A DNA stretch of 64,000 nucleotides from Halovenus rubra (lineage in GTDB: Archaea; Halobacteriota; Halobacteria; Halobacteriales; Haloarculaceae): positions 21,112-85,111 of the forward strand of contig NZ_JAODIY010000016.1 in assembly GCF_026586665.1 (NCBI RefSeq), given 5' to 3'. Below, in pieces: positions 55,680-63,996 of this stretch. The position numbers were made by a program, and so were the translations under genes. How positions within the stretch are numbered: the stretch's first letter is position 1; the number at the start of each line of letters is the position of its first letter. The notes below the pieces were generated by a model. That model ran no database searches. It was not told the origin of the DNA and was given only the letters and a program-made list of their open reading frames with translations.

Positions 55680-58015
55680 TCCACTTCACCCTCCTCACCC
55701 ACGAGTTCGGAGAGCGCGGCACGGAGACCGTTGGAATCGAAATCGGCTATCCGCTGTTCTTTCCAATTGAATAGAGTCTCTCCCTCGCCATCGAATATGT
55801 GCTGTTTGAGCCGCTCCATGTCTCCGAAGTAGTACTCATCAAGCAAAGGAAGTACCTCGTTCTTCCAGGACTCTACGAGACGCTCGTCCGTCGTCCCACC
55901 GATGAGGTAGGAGTGACCAACCTGTTTGCCTTTCCCGAGATTACCACTGTCCCGGATGCGTTCATTGATTGCCCTGAGTGCGAGAATTGAGAGTGCACCG
56001 AGGTTCTCTCCCTCTTCGGCTGAAGCCCTGGTTTTGACATCCTGTTCACCATCGAAGCCAAGTTGATCGTAGAGAACTTCGTAGTTCGGCGGGAAGTGTC
56101 GAAATCGGAACCGCCGGCGTATCGCGGCATCGACGAGTGCGATTGACCGATCGGCCGTGTTCATCGTCCCGATGATGTAGAGGTTCGGGGGTACTACGAG
56201 CTGGTCCTCTGAATGTGGCATCTCGTCTCTCATCTCGTTCGGCTCGCCGAGTCGCTTGTCGTTCTCGATGAGTGTGATCGTCTCACCGAAAATCTTCGGG
56301 ATGTTCCCTCGGTTCACTTCGTCGATGATAAGGATGTATCTAGGGGCGTCCGCTTTCGAGTCGGCGTCTTCGTAGGCCTTTGCGGCGTCCTCAGCCATCT
56401 GCTTAAACACGCCAGCCTTTGGTTCGTACACGAGGTCGCCGTCGCGGGTCTTCGCCGTTATCCCCTCGATGAAGTCCTCATACGAAAACGTCGGATGGAA
56501 CGTTACCATCCGAAGGCGGTCCTCAACAGCGTCTTCGAAGTGATCTTTCTCGTCTAGCCCCCTATCTATCCACCATTTGGCGAAGTTGAGCGCTCCATAG
56601 GTCTTCCCGGTTCCTGGCGGACCGTGGAAAACGATCTGCTTCTTGCGCTGGAGATGTTTTTCGACGGTTTCGAACCACGGTAACTCGTCGTACTCTGCGG
56701 AGTCCGGTTCTTCGATCAGTTCTTCGTTCCACCTCCAGAACGTATCCAATTGTTCCCTGTAAGTTTCGACCACTTTCTGTATCGATATTTCATCTTCTGA
56801 CTCGAACAACTCGTCGTCGTAGTCTTTCCGAGAGACATCGCTACCATTGTCAATTCCGTATTCAATTCTATTTGGATAGAAGTAGATGTACAGTTGATAT
56901 GCCGATTTGTGGTCTCCGAGGACGCTTGGATACAGGACAGCCCAAGATTGGGTCCCTGGGATATTGGTTGCACCCTGGTAGGTGACGTAGTGTGTAGACA
57001 ATTGGTCGGCGCCTATCTCGTTTCGCAGATAATCAAGCAGATCCTCGATATAAGCCTCCACACGGTCTTTAGCATAGTTGTAGTAGATCTGAGCAAGAAT
57101 TTTATAGTCGTCCCACGAGTTCATGATGTTCTTCTCGTGGTTTGCGTTCTCCCGTGCGGCGATTTCGTCGATATTTACGGATTCACCATCAAGGATAGCA
57201 TCAAGCACATCGTACCGGATCTTGGCTATTTTTTGGCGTCCTTCGTACGCCTCAAGCTGATCTCTGAGAAATGCCTGTGGTAGCGTACGAATTTCGTCGA
57301 GGAACGCAGAAGTCTCTTCCTCGAATTCCTCTAACCGGCTAGTGTGTCTAAAGAGGTATCTGAGAATGAAATCGTATCTACATTTCGTCGAGTGCGTTAC
57401 AGTACTCACAAACTCTTGAGCGTCCTGGAGCGTAGCGTCGGTGAGTTTCTCACTCAAAACGTCAGTCTGGATTGTTGAACAGTAGTCCCGATACAGTTCG
57501 TATCTTCTTCCCACCGAAAGATCGCCGAGATCGGGACTGTGTAACCCGGTGAAGTAACGAATAAGCGTCTCAAAGCTTTTTGCATCGTACAGTACGTACT
57601 GGTTTGGGTTGGAACTCGTCAAGAGAGTACTAATGACCGTGAGATCTATACTGTGATTCGTCCTGAATCGCTCGATGCGATCTTCGAGTGGGCTCTCATC
57701 TTTGAATAGCGCTGCCAGATCCTCAACGAAACTTCCAGCATCGTCAGCTACCTTTGCCTCTAGGTCGTCGAAGTCCTCCTCGGACAGAATTGGGTGATTA
57801 TCTCCCGGTTCTCCCCTCAGTTCCGCCATGTATTCTGATATCGTATCCTTAGTCAGATCGCGTTGATTGAGCCATGAATGGCCACTATTCATAATCCCTC
57901 GATTCCAATTCCTATGATTCTCATCAGCCGATTTGAAATCCTGGTACGTATCGGCAGCCGAGTGGAGAGCCCCTTTGTCAAGATCGAGTTCCCCTACTGG
58001 AACCACATTAACCAT
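55676..58015 (-). CDS. mcrB: McrB-type AAA+ GTPase
   Basis: A 779-residue McrB-like protein. The N-terminal ~450 residues are a recognition region (with SWAVLYPSVLGDHKSAYQLY and a PNRIEYGIDNG strand, resembling MrcB-like readers) plus helices. The AAA+ domain has Walker A HGPPGTGKTYGA (about residues 460-471), Walker B ILIIDEVNRGNIPKIFGE, and the McrB GTPase signature NTADRS in IIGTMNTADRSIAL, with RRRFRF following. McrB translocates DNA with GTP and activates McrC at modified cytosines or other marks. It is divergent from the CARF-like gene, with 143 bases between starts. Confidence 0.92.
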   Translation of the reverse strand: MVNVVPVGELDLDKGALHSAADTYQDFKSADENHRNWNRGIMNSGHSWLNQRDLTKDTISEYMAELRGEPGDNHPILSEEDFDDLEAKVADDAGSFVEDLAALFKDESPLEDRIERFRTNHSIDLTVISTLLTSSNPNQYVLYDAKSFETLIRYFTGLHSPDLGDLSVGRRYELYRDYCSTIQTDVLSEKLTDATLQDAQEFVSTVTHSTKCRYDFILRYLFRHTSRLEEFEEETSAFLDEIRTLPQAFLRDQLEAYEGRQKIAKIRYDVLDAILDGESVNIDEIAARENANHEKNIMNSWDDYKILAQIYYNYAKDRVEAYIEDLLDYLRNEIGADQLSTHYVTYQGATNIPGTQSWAVLYPSVLGDHKSAYQLYIYFYPNRIEYGIDNGSDVSRKDYDDELFESEDEISIQKVVETYREQLDTFWRWNEELIEEPDSAEYDELPWFETVEKHLQRKKQIVFHGPPGTGKTYGALNFAKWWIDRGLDEKDHFEDAVEDRLRMVTFHPTFSYEDFIEGITAKTRDGDLVYEPKAGVFKQMAEDAAKAYEDADSKADAPRYILIIDEVNRGNIPKIFGETITLIENDKRLGEPNEMRDEMPHSEDQLVVPPNLYIIGTMNTADRSIALVDAAIRRRFRFRHFPPNYEVLYDQLGFDGEQDVKTRASAEEGENLGALSILALRAINERIRDSGNLGKGKQVGHSYLIGGTTDERLVESWKNEVLPLLDEYYFGDMERLKQHIFDGEGETLFNWKEQRIADFDSNGLRAALSELVGEEGEVE

Positions 58016-58158
58016 GTTCTCGTATTGACAGAACAGACAAAAGAAGCTTATCCTGGGGGGAGTACATTCACATTATTAAAAGTCCCAAACGTGCCACGCG
58101 CTGTATATTTATTCTAACTCACAGAACACTATTGCGGAAGGAACGTAACTAATAGACT

Positions 58159-58629
58159 ATGGCTCAGATTTGGGTAACAAATGGCACACCAACAATGCCT
58201 GGCATTCTGAATCCCCTAACTGCTGCATGCGACCAGGGGTACGTTCCGGATGAAGCACGAATCCTTTCGAATCCGGGAGTGGCTGATTCAGTTGCTGCTG
58301 CCGGTGAAATGTTCGAGGAGATCATCGGCACCTATGAGGGCGATGCTGATGTCTCGAAATACAAACTCGACCATGAAACTGATTTCCGCGAAATCATCCA
58401 ATTCTACAGAGCGGCAATTGAGGAGGCTCAAGAGAACGACGATACGATTGCGATCGATGTAACACCCGGTCGAAAGTTCATGTCGGCAATTGCGTTCCAG
58501 GCAGGTTTTCGCTTCGGTGCCGACCATGTCTTCTACTTCCATCGGAAGGCGGGTGGCTACTACGGACAATACTATCCGGAGATTCCGCGAACAGCAACCG
58601 ACCTTATCGACTTTACGGAGGTCATGTGA
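58159..58629 (+). CDS. Stand-alone CARF-like sensor protein
   Basis: A 156-residue protein laid out like a single CARF (CRISPR-associated Rossmann) domain. The first strand and ligand loop are IWVTNGTPTMPGILNPLTA (residues 4-22), then a YVPDEARILSN strand and a long helix, and the second ligand loop IDVTPGRKFMSAIAFQAG (from residue 99). This matches the D-x-T-x-G-x-K-x-M-S loop by which CARF domains grip cyclic oligoadenylates. The end, HVFYFHRKAGGYYGQYY, matches the last strand. No effector domain is fused. It is coupled with a PIN-like gene (stop TGA 58627-58629 touches the next ATG). Ligand sensing is inferred; a Rossmann protein with another ligand is the alternative. Confidence 0.7.
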   Translation: MAQIWVTNGTPTMPGILNPLTAACDQGYVPDEARILSNPGVADSVAAAGEMFEEIIGTYEGDADVSKYKLDHETDFREIIQFYRAAIEEAQENDDTIAIDVTPGRKFMSAIAFQAGFRFGADHVFYFHRKAGGYYGQYYPEIPRTATDLIDFTEVM

Positions 58630-59672
58630 TGCACGTCAAGCGTCAGCGGTTGATGGTCCTCTTGAACGCGCTGTACGACCAGGGCGTGGACTCGATCCCT
58701 ATCGAGCATCCCTGCGAGGACATCGGCGAACTCGTCAGAATCGAGTTGGCCGACAACGGTCAAGCGACCGTTCGATTCACGCAGGGAGCAATAACCTATC
58801 AGGATAACCGGGAGGCCATCCCCGCAAAGCACGGTGAACCGGCATACAAGGACCTACCGGATGCACAGACATATACTCGCACGATGATTGCCAGCGGGCA
58901 CGTCGAACTCAAGAACATCGACGATGTCACGGAATTCGTCCGTCGGTATGGCTACGCCGATCTCGAAGCGGGGCATGATCCAGTCGTTATCGGCCTCGAT
59001 GCAAATATCATGCCGTGGCGGCTACCGGAGGTCCTCGGAATCGATAGCGAAACAGGTGATACCGATGAAAAAAACCGAAACGCGACGAACGGGTATGCGC
59101 TGGCGACAGGAGTCAAAGAGGAGCTCGACTGGTACTTCAAACAGCACAATACTCACGAACTCACCGCGGCATTCGGTAAGGAGTTTGAACGACTCGACAA
59201 CCAACCAGCCGGCGCAAATCGAGAAGGATTGCTCGGTCTCTACGAATATCGGCGTCTCCGTACGAATCGGACGGTCGATATCGTCGAGTGCGAGACCGGT
59301 GACGAGGGGATCGTCGATGGCTATCGGGAGTTCAACGAAGAGAGTCGAAAGACAGCGATCCTGCTCAGTAACGATCGAGGATTCGTTGAGCGTGGCCGTG
59401 ACGCTGGCGTCCCATCACAGGTCGTTGAGTATCCAGTCGACATGCCACGCAAGGTGACCGGGTCTTGGACACAAGCGACTGAATTACTGTATTATCTCGC
59501 TGTCCTGTTCGGCGTCGTCGAACTTCCGCGGGTAACTGTCTACGGAGTTTGGAACGGAAAGGACGGTCGTAATTGGCAGCATGAGCAACTGGATGTTGAC
59601 TGTCGAAGTCCAAAAATAGAACCGCAGTTAGATCGTGATTTCAGGATACTGGACACAGCACTATCTAGTTAG
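58629..59672 (+). CDS. PIN-like nuclease coupled to the CARF-like gene
   Basis: A 347-residue protein. I take ATG 58629; GTG 58626 is possible. The first ~115 residues form a separate beta/alpha region (CEDIGELVRIELADNGQATV). The PIN-like core then starts with VVIGLDANIMPWRLPEVLG (Asp near residue 124). It contains a mid-helix with EYRRLRTN and acidic VDGYREFNEES, and ends with TAILLSNDRGFVERGRDAGV (Asp near 249), the usual last catalytic-Asp strand. PIN domains cut RNA with metal ions. Coupling to a CARF-like sensor suggests a switchable ribonuclease. Catalysis is inferred from the acidic residues only. Confidence 0.65.
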   Translation: MHVKRQRLMVLLNALYDQGVDSIPIEHPCEDIGELVRIELADNGQATVRFTQGAITYQDNREAIPAKHGEPAYKDLPDAQTYTRTMIASGHVELKNIDDVTEFVRRYGYADLEAGHDPVVIGLDANIMPWRLPEVLGIDSETGDTDEKNRNATNGYALATGVKEELDWYFKQHNTHELTAAFGKEFERLDNQPAGANREGLLGLYEYRRLRTNRTVDIVECETGDEGIVDGYREFNEESRKTAILLSNDRGFVERGRDAGVPSQVVEYPVDMPRKVTGSWTQATELLYYLAVLFGVVELPRVTVYGVWNGKDGRNWQHEQLDVDCRSPKIEPQLDRDFRILDTALSS

Positions 59673-59703
59673 CCAGTTTGACTCGACAGCTGAGCTATGC
59701 CCT

Positions 59704-60663
59704 TCAGTTAGCTGAATCCTTCTGGATGTGATCGATAAGATCTAGCAGTGCTGAGAGTCTCGTGGCCACCATTGCGAAATCCACTTCGTCATCTTCAGAA
59801 GTATCGATACGCAGCGCACGCGCTCGATTCACCGCAATGTCGATTGTGCTCCGACTTAGGTCAGTGATTTCAGCTATTTGTGTATGTGCCATCCCATGAG
59901 CAGACATTTTCCGAATAACTTCGTCTCGGCCAGCGCGGCGAGCTCCTTTAGGATCATCTGGCAACCCGATTTGTATTGTTTCTTTGTCTGCTCGCTCTGC
60001 AAGGTCCCATGTGTTATTTTTTCGAGAGACCACTAATTGTTCCCCGCTAAGCTTCCAGCACTGACGCAGGATATATGGATCTGAGTAATCCATGTGTGTC
60101 GCTATTTCCCCGGTTGAGAGAGGGCCCTTTTTTTCTAGGAGTGAGAGAATCTCGCTGTCGGCCCCGTTTGGTTCGCTCCGAGGAGGAAGCGGTTTCTGAT
60201 TTTCACCAGACTCTTCGCAACTGGCTGTTTCTTTTTCAGTTCTGTCTGCCCCTAGATCTGCCGAATCTTCGGAGGTGTTTGCTATTTTTTCTTCAATCCG
60301 CTTGTTGTTATGATGGCGTTCGTGGCAATCCTTACACAGCAGTATGAGATTATCGGGGTGGTCAGTTCCGCCGTATTGCTGTTCAATTCGGTGATGGATG
60401 TGCAATTTTGTGCCTTTCTCACTGCCATCAGCACCGCAAAGTTCGCACTCCTCATTCCGGTCTGTTTTGAGGAATGATCGAACGCTTGGAGTCAGTGAGA
60501 ATTCATAGCTGGGCTCTTTTTTCTCATTTGTTTGGTGCCCTCCATCAGCTATGAGTTCTCGACGTTGGTCTGGGTCGGTAATCTGCTGGTTGTCCTCACA
60601 ATTCGTGAGCTGTTCATCAACCGTACCGGAATGTTCAAATCCGGGTCGTTCGTTTATATCCAT
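59704..60663 (-). CDS. HNH endonuclease with C-terminal helix-turn-helix
   Basis: A 319-residue protein. After a disordered acidic N-terminus comes a clear HNH domain. It has CELCGADG (about residues 74-81), LHIHHRIEQQYGGTDHPDNL with catalytic His, then LLCKDCHERHHNN with the second Cys pair. A charged linker follows. Next is a winged-helix-like segment (GPLSTGEIATHMDYSDPYIL), then a second HTH (HTQIAEITDLSRSTIDIAVN). The combination suggests a DNA-site-directed nuclease or a regulator with an HNH zinc fold. It converges with the PIN-like gene 31 bases away and faces the 60,862 gene. Confidence 0.75.
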   Translation of the reverse strand: MDINERPGFEHSGTVDEQLTNCEDNQQITDPDQRRELIADGGHQTNEKKEPSYEFSLTPSVRSFLKTDRNEECELCGADGSEKGTKLHIHHRIEQQYGGTDHPDNLILLCKDCHERHHNNKRIEEKIANTSEDSADLGADRTEKETASCEESGENQKPLPPRSEPNGADSEILSLLEKKGPLSTGEIATHMDYSDPYILRQCWKLSGEQLVVSRKNNTWDLAERADKETIQIGLPDDPKGARRAGRDEVIRKMSAHGMAHTQIAEITDLSRSTIDIAVNRARALRIDTSEDDEVDFAMVATRLSALLDLIDHIQKDSAN

Positions 60664-60861
60664 GCTCTGTCCTCAGGGCAGAGTGCGCGGTTCGGTGTCA
60701 CACCACCGAGCCATTTTCTGGCGTACTCGCACTCTGCATCATACTTTATTTCCCAAACATAAATAAATAACGATTCGTATGGTACAAATAGTAACATACC
60801 GGAGATTAGCTACAATTAAATATAAACACTTGTGTGCTTACGGATATAATACTCAGTCACT

Positions 60862-61089
60862 GTGGCCTTGGAGCCAGACGATTTGAGTGAGACAGATGAA
60901 GCCATTCTAGATGAGCTTAGCCACGGGCGTGTTACACCCCAGTACATAGCTGATCAATTAGATCTCAGTCGTCCATATGCTAGCGAGAAACTACGCCGGT
61001 TTGTTGAACATAATCACGTCAGGAAGATTGCTTCTGGGTTGTATGAACTCGAGGAAGACCCACGTAACCGAAATAACAGAAGTTCATGA
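60862..61089 (+). CDS. Small winged-helix protein
   Basis: 75 residues, from GTG 60862 (read as Met). Nearly all of it is a winged helix: DEAILDELSHGRVTPQYIAD, recognition helix LSRPYASEKLRRFVEHN, and wing VRKIASGLYELEEDP. This is the PhiH1-repressor-like type found on haloarchaeal mobile elements. It is divergent from the HNH gene, so it may regulate that pair. The 198-base gap between them (60664-60861) has A/T-rich promoter-like sequence on both strands. Confidence 0.65.
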   Translation: MALEPDDLSETDEAILDELSHGRVTPQYIADQLDLSRPYASEKLRRFVEHNHVRKIASGLYELEEDPRNRNNRSS

Positions 61090-61463
61090 CGAAAGACAGT
61101 AGAATAGAGCGTATATTCTCACAAAATTGAGCCCCCATTATTATCAAGTGGGCAATTTTTGAAGATACTACGGGATTGTTTCCCGTTACTAAACGTGCGA
61201 TTGACGTGGTGTATAATATAACGCAGCAGGATCTGGGACTTCCTTTTCAGGTTCCTCGTTTAATCGTGAGGAAAGAAGCACGCCGAGACCAAGTTCTGCT
61301 GTTTTGATTTTCCCTTTGAAACTCCCAAGCTATGCGACTCAAATCCTCAGTGGGACTGTCTCAAAGTAGGCCGTACGCCTTTATTAAGCATTTTGACACG
61401 ACCCCCTGAGATTTCTTTTCGCGACGTTTCTTGATTTTACGGTCAGAGTATAGATTGCCCTGT
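61090..61463. other. Non-coding, AT-rich gap
   Basis: No ORF with recognisable product. I see no tRNA-like or repeated structure in it up to the MITE-like element. Confidence 0.4.
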
Positions 61464-61616
61464 GGAGCGTGTCATAGAATACGTCTCATACCCTCTATCC
61501 GGCGATTATACCACACTCATTTCGCGTGTCATCTAGTGATTTGCCTCCATCATAGATTGCATTCGGGGACGAAATCGTGAATAATAGCTGTTGCGAACTA
61601 TTGTATGACACGCTCC
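61464..61616. mobile_element. MITE-like element with 18-base terminal inverted repeats
   Basis: GGAGCGTGTCATAGAATA (61464-61481) is repeated in inverse orientation at 61599-61616, with one mismatch (G to C at the fourteenth position). The 153-base unit has no ORF. The arms and size fit a miniature inverted-repeat element. A flanking target duplication is not evident, so it is a candidate only. It ends 48 bases before the next gene's start. Confidence 0.45.
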
Positions 61617-61635
61617 ATTATACGGCCAAAATGCA

Positions 61636-61645
61636 TTTATTAATA
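61636..61645 (+). promoter_or_regulatory. TATA box that sets the 61,664 start
   Basis: TTTATTAATA is centred about 24 bases before ATG 61664. This favours that ATG (leaderless transcript) over the in-frame ATGs at 61577 and 61631, which lie before or inside the promoter. Confidence 0.5.
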
Positions 61646-61663
61646 GCCTGTTCTGTTATAAAT

Positions 61664-62641
61664 ATGAGTTCAGTAGAGGCCCCACGTGATATTCTATCTG
61701 ACCCACATGATATTCGAGAGTCGGTGGCAGATGAGCGATTGGACATCGTGTGGGCGATCTCGCTTTGGTATAACGGGGTTCCGATACAACACGGCAGTAA
61801 GACATATTATATTGGTAGGGACAAACCACCATCACTCAAAACATTATTGGGGTGTTCAGAGAGCGAATGGGAACAATCGTACAAACCGATTTTTTATAAT
61901 TTAAAAAAAGACGGGGCCTTCCGTGAGAGCACAATCTTACGAAGAAAAGTAGAATGGGCACCTGATGCCAGTTTAATTGAATTAACTGGCGAATTGTTTA
62001 GTGATCATCTTGTAGACCTAATCCAACCTTGGTCTGCGTTCAATTCTAGGAAGGGTCACATCGGTGATTGGAACGAGTTATTAGTACATCGAACTGGTGT
62101 TGCTCTTGCCGCCTCGCTATATTTAGACTCTGGATGGGAACCAGTTTGCTATCCGGAGATATCCCGTGAAATGACCCCAGATCTATACGCATATCGATCG
62201 GATTTAGTAGAGAAACATAAGAAAAGTCCAAGATGGGGTGGCGAAGTTATCACCGCTCATAATGACCGAGAAATGCTTGAGCGGAAGTACAATGGCTTTG
62301 CAGAAGATAAGAGGACATCTGCACTATGGATCTTCGAGAATCGAGCACAGGCTGCTAAAGCAATCAACTATCTTTCTGAGACATCTGATGTGGATTGCTC
62401 GATTAAAAATACGCCCGTGAACACTTCGGGCCAGTATTCGACACAAGTACTCAACAAGTATATTAAAAAGAGCAAAAGAAAAAATCAATTCTGTTGTTCA
62501 GGAATGGATAGGGTATTCACGATAACGAGCATCCACGATAGTAAACTAAACGATGTGACTAGACACAACCCTGCTGATATTCCTGGTTCCTCCAGATATA
62601 TCATAAATTCAGAACTAGGAAAGATTCAGAATATCGCCTGA
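61664..62641 (+). CDS. Possible PD-(D/E)XK-like orphan protein
   Basis: Start at ATG 61664 (MSSVEAPRDILSDPHDIRES), 325 residues. The first ~100 residues are helix-rich with a possible winged helix (SLKTLLGCSESEWEQSYKPI). From about residue 130 it reads GDWNELLVHRTGVALAASLY, DSGWEPVCYPEISREMTPDL and WGGEVITAHNDREMLERKYN. The TPDLYAY...GGEV pattern, followed by an NyxK-like helix and then ALWIFENRAQAAKAI, resembles restriction-endonuclease-like folds. However, the ExK lysine reads Thr (EVIT). Codon use is AT-rich, indicating recent transfer. No partner gene is adjacent. Nuclease function is a guess. Confidence 0.5.
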   Translation: MSSVEAPRDILSDPHDIRESVADERLDIVWAISLWYNGVPIQHGSKTYYIGRDKPPSLKTLLGCSESEWEQSYKPIFYNLKKDGAFRESTILRRKVEWAPDASLIELTGELFSDHLVDLIQPWSAFNSRKGHIGDWNELLVHRTGVALAASLYLDSGWEPVCYPEISREMTPDLYAYRSDLVEKHKKSPRWGGEVITAHNDREMLERKYNGFAEDKRTSALWIFENRAQAAKAINYLSETSDVDCSIKNTPVNTSGQYSTQVLNKYIKKSKRKNQFCCSGMDRVFTITSIHDSKLNDVTRHNPADIPGSSRYIINSELGKIQNIA

Positions 62642-63325
62642 TCTCACACATAGGCTCTTCCCGTGGCATGCTAGTCTTTCTGCGGACGTTTACAGGCAAT
62701 ATAACCCTTCAAAATCGGGCGTTTTAGGGCCTAGAATTGCCATAAACTCCGTAAATCGGTGATGTAAGAATTTTACACACATGTAGGCAACAAATTCCGC
62801 ATCTTACACAGGTTGTGGGCAGCTTACGCACATTAAAATTGATACTTACGCAATATTTTACAGACATTTTTTACCATGACATACTATATATTACATATAC
62901 ATAATTTGATGATTTCTGATTTATCGTATGTGTTTAGTTTCACCTGATTAGCATCTATGGGCCAGCCGCAACACTACGCGAAGAGATCGCTTGAATTCTC
63001 GATCAGTATTTATTCTGCGTCAACGTGCCCCCAATCTCGCCAACAAATAACACTGCTAAGAAAGTACTTCATAAATCCGTCTGTTACCAGCAATCATCAG
63101 AATGTTCCGCGATGACCGAGAGATGTTCGTCTACATGACTTTGCTGTCACTTGTTGACTTTAAGTTATTTTCAAAGATGCGGTCAGTAATACGAACCCAA
63201 GAAAATGGATTAGAGAACTGCATAACACATGTCATCCGAGCTCACGCTCAATCAGCGTGAAACAAAAGATCAACGTTTGGGTCTATTGAAAATACGGGAT
63301 AATAGTCTAATATATGCCAGATGCA
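62642..63325. other. AT-rich non-coding region with TTACRCA motifs
   Basis: No ORF is convincing. The motif TTACACA/TTACGCA occurs at 62773, 62804, 62824 and 62846, with TTACAGA at 62858. This is an irregular cluster in AT-rich DNA that could be binding sites. The rest (62,880-63,325) shows nothing that I can name. Confidence 0.35.
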
Positions 63326-63480
63326 GTGCTGGGGCGTGCGCAAGAAACGCGCAGAGGAGCACAGGCGAGGCCGAGCACCACAGATGGCTGGGAAGGTCTG
63401 AAGCCTGTCTGGTGGATCGAAGGGTAGTTGCTTGGCAATAACGACTGACTCAGGGACTGCAGCGAAACCCTCAAGTCGAG
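63326..63480 (+). ncRNA. Candidate structured RNA (possibly 5' domain of a group II intron)
   Basis: A GC-rich block in AT-rich DNA with several hairpins. GTGCT (63326-63330) pairs with AGCAC (63358-63362), enclosing TGCGC (63337-63341) with GCGCA (63349-63353). CACCACAGATGGCT pairs imperfectly with AGCCTGTCTGGTGG (63376-63415). CGACT (63442-63446) pairs with AGTCG (63474-63478), with AGGG/CCCT inside. GTGCG at 63336 would suit a group II intron 5' end, and the arrangement of domain I-like helices is suggestive. No reverse transcriptase or domain V follows in the window, so it would be a fragment. Strand is assumed from the GTGCG reading. Confidence 0.35.
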
Positions 63481-63620
63481 CTATCGGGAGCTTTCCGGCA
63501 CTATATCACTCCGCATCCTCCCATTTTCAATAGAGCGTAAGCTGCAACACGAGTACCACAATACCCAGCAACGATCAATTTCGGGAAGATCTTGAATGGA
63601 ACGCGAGAAAACAACACCCT

Positions 63621-63884
63621 CACACCGTGTGAAGAATGGATCTGCTTTGTCCCAAGTAGCATTTGATCGAGGGTCTACACTCCCACACCGTGTGAAGAAT
63701 GGATCTGCTTTGTCCCAAGTAGCATTTGATCGAGGGTCTACACTCCCACACCGTGTGAAGAATGGATTGAGAGACACACCGTGTAAAGAATGGATTGGGA
63801 GACGCACCGTGTGAAGAATGGATCTGCTTTGTCCCAAGTAGCATTTGATCGAGGATCTACACTCTCACACCGTGTGAAGAATGG
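63621..63884. repeat. Iteron array with 63- and 28-base periods
   Basis: The motif CACACCGTGTGAAGAATGG starts at 63621, 63684, 63747, 63775 (one change), 63803 (one change) and 63866. Spacings are 63, 63, 28, 28 and 63. The 63-base units at 63621 and 63684 are identical, and the one at 63803 differs at three positions. The 28-base units lack a 35-base middle part. Each motif starts with the palindrome CACACCGTGTG. The intervening sequence is repeated too, so this is not a CRISPR array. Iterons of a replication origin or an operator cluster are the likely readings. Confidence 0.75.
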
Positions 63885-63950
63885 AAACCGTTTGGAGGGC
63901 CGTGTTTAATCGCTAGACAGCATCGGATCAGGTCGTCAGAGTAAGGGAGT

Positions 63951-63996
63951 TGAAGCGGGAGAGTCGAAGTTGTGCAAACTACAATTTCCCGCTTCA
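63951..63996. repeat. Inverted repeat at the window end
   Basis: TGAAGCGGGA (63951-63960) is mirrored by TCCCGCTTCA (63987-63996) around a 26-base spacer. It may be a hairpin or the edge of an insertion element that continues past the window. Confidence 0.35.

Noticed and set aside
63229..63441. 70-codon ORF over the GC-rich block
   Set aside because: It crosses the hairpins, has a composition unlike haloarchaeal proteins (basic, Cys/Trp/Arg-rich) and resembles no domain. A structured RNA explains the base composition better.
63596..63884. CRISPR array reading of the repeats, and a 72-codon ORF through them
   Set aside because: The sequence between repeats is itself repeated almost identically and spacings are 63 or 28, so there are no unique spacers. 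The ORF only reflects the 21-codon period of the DNA repeat.
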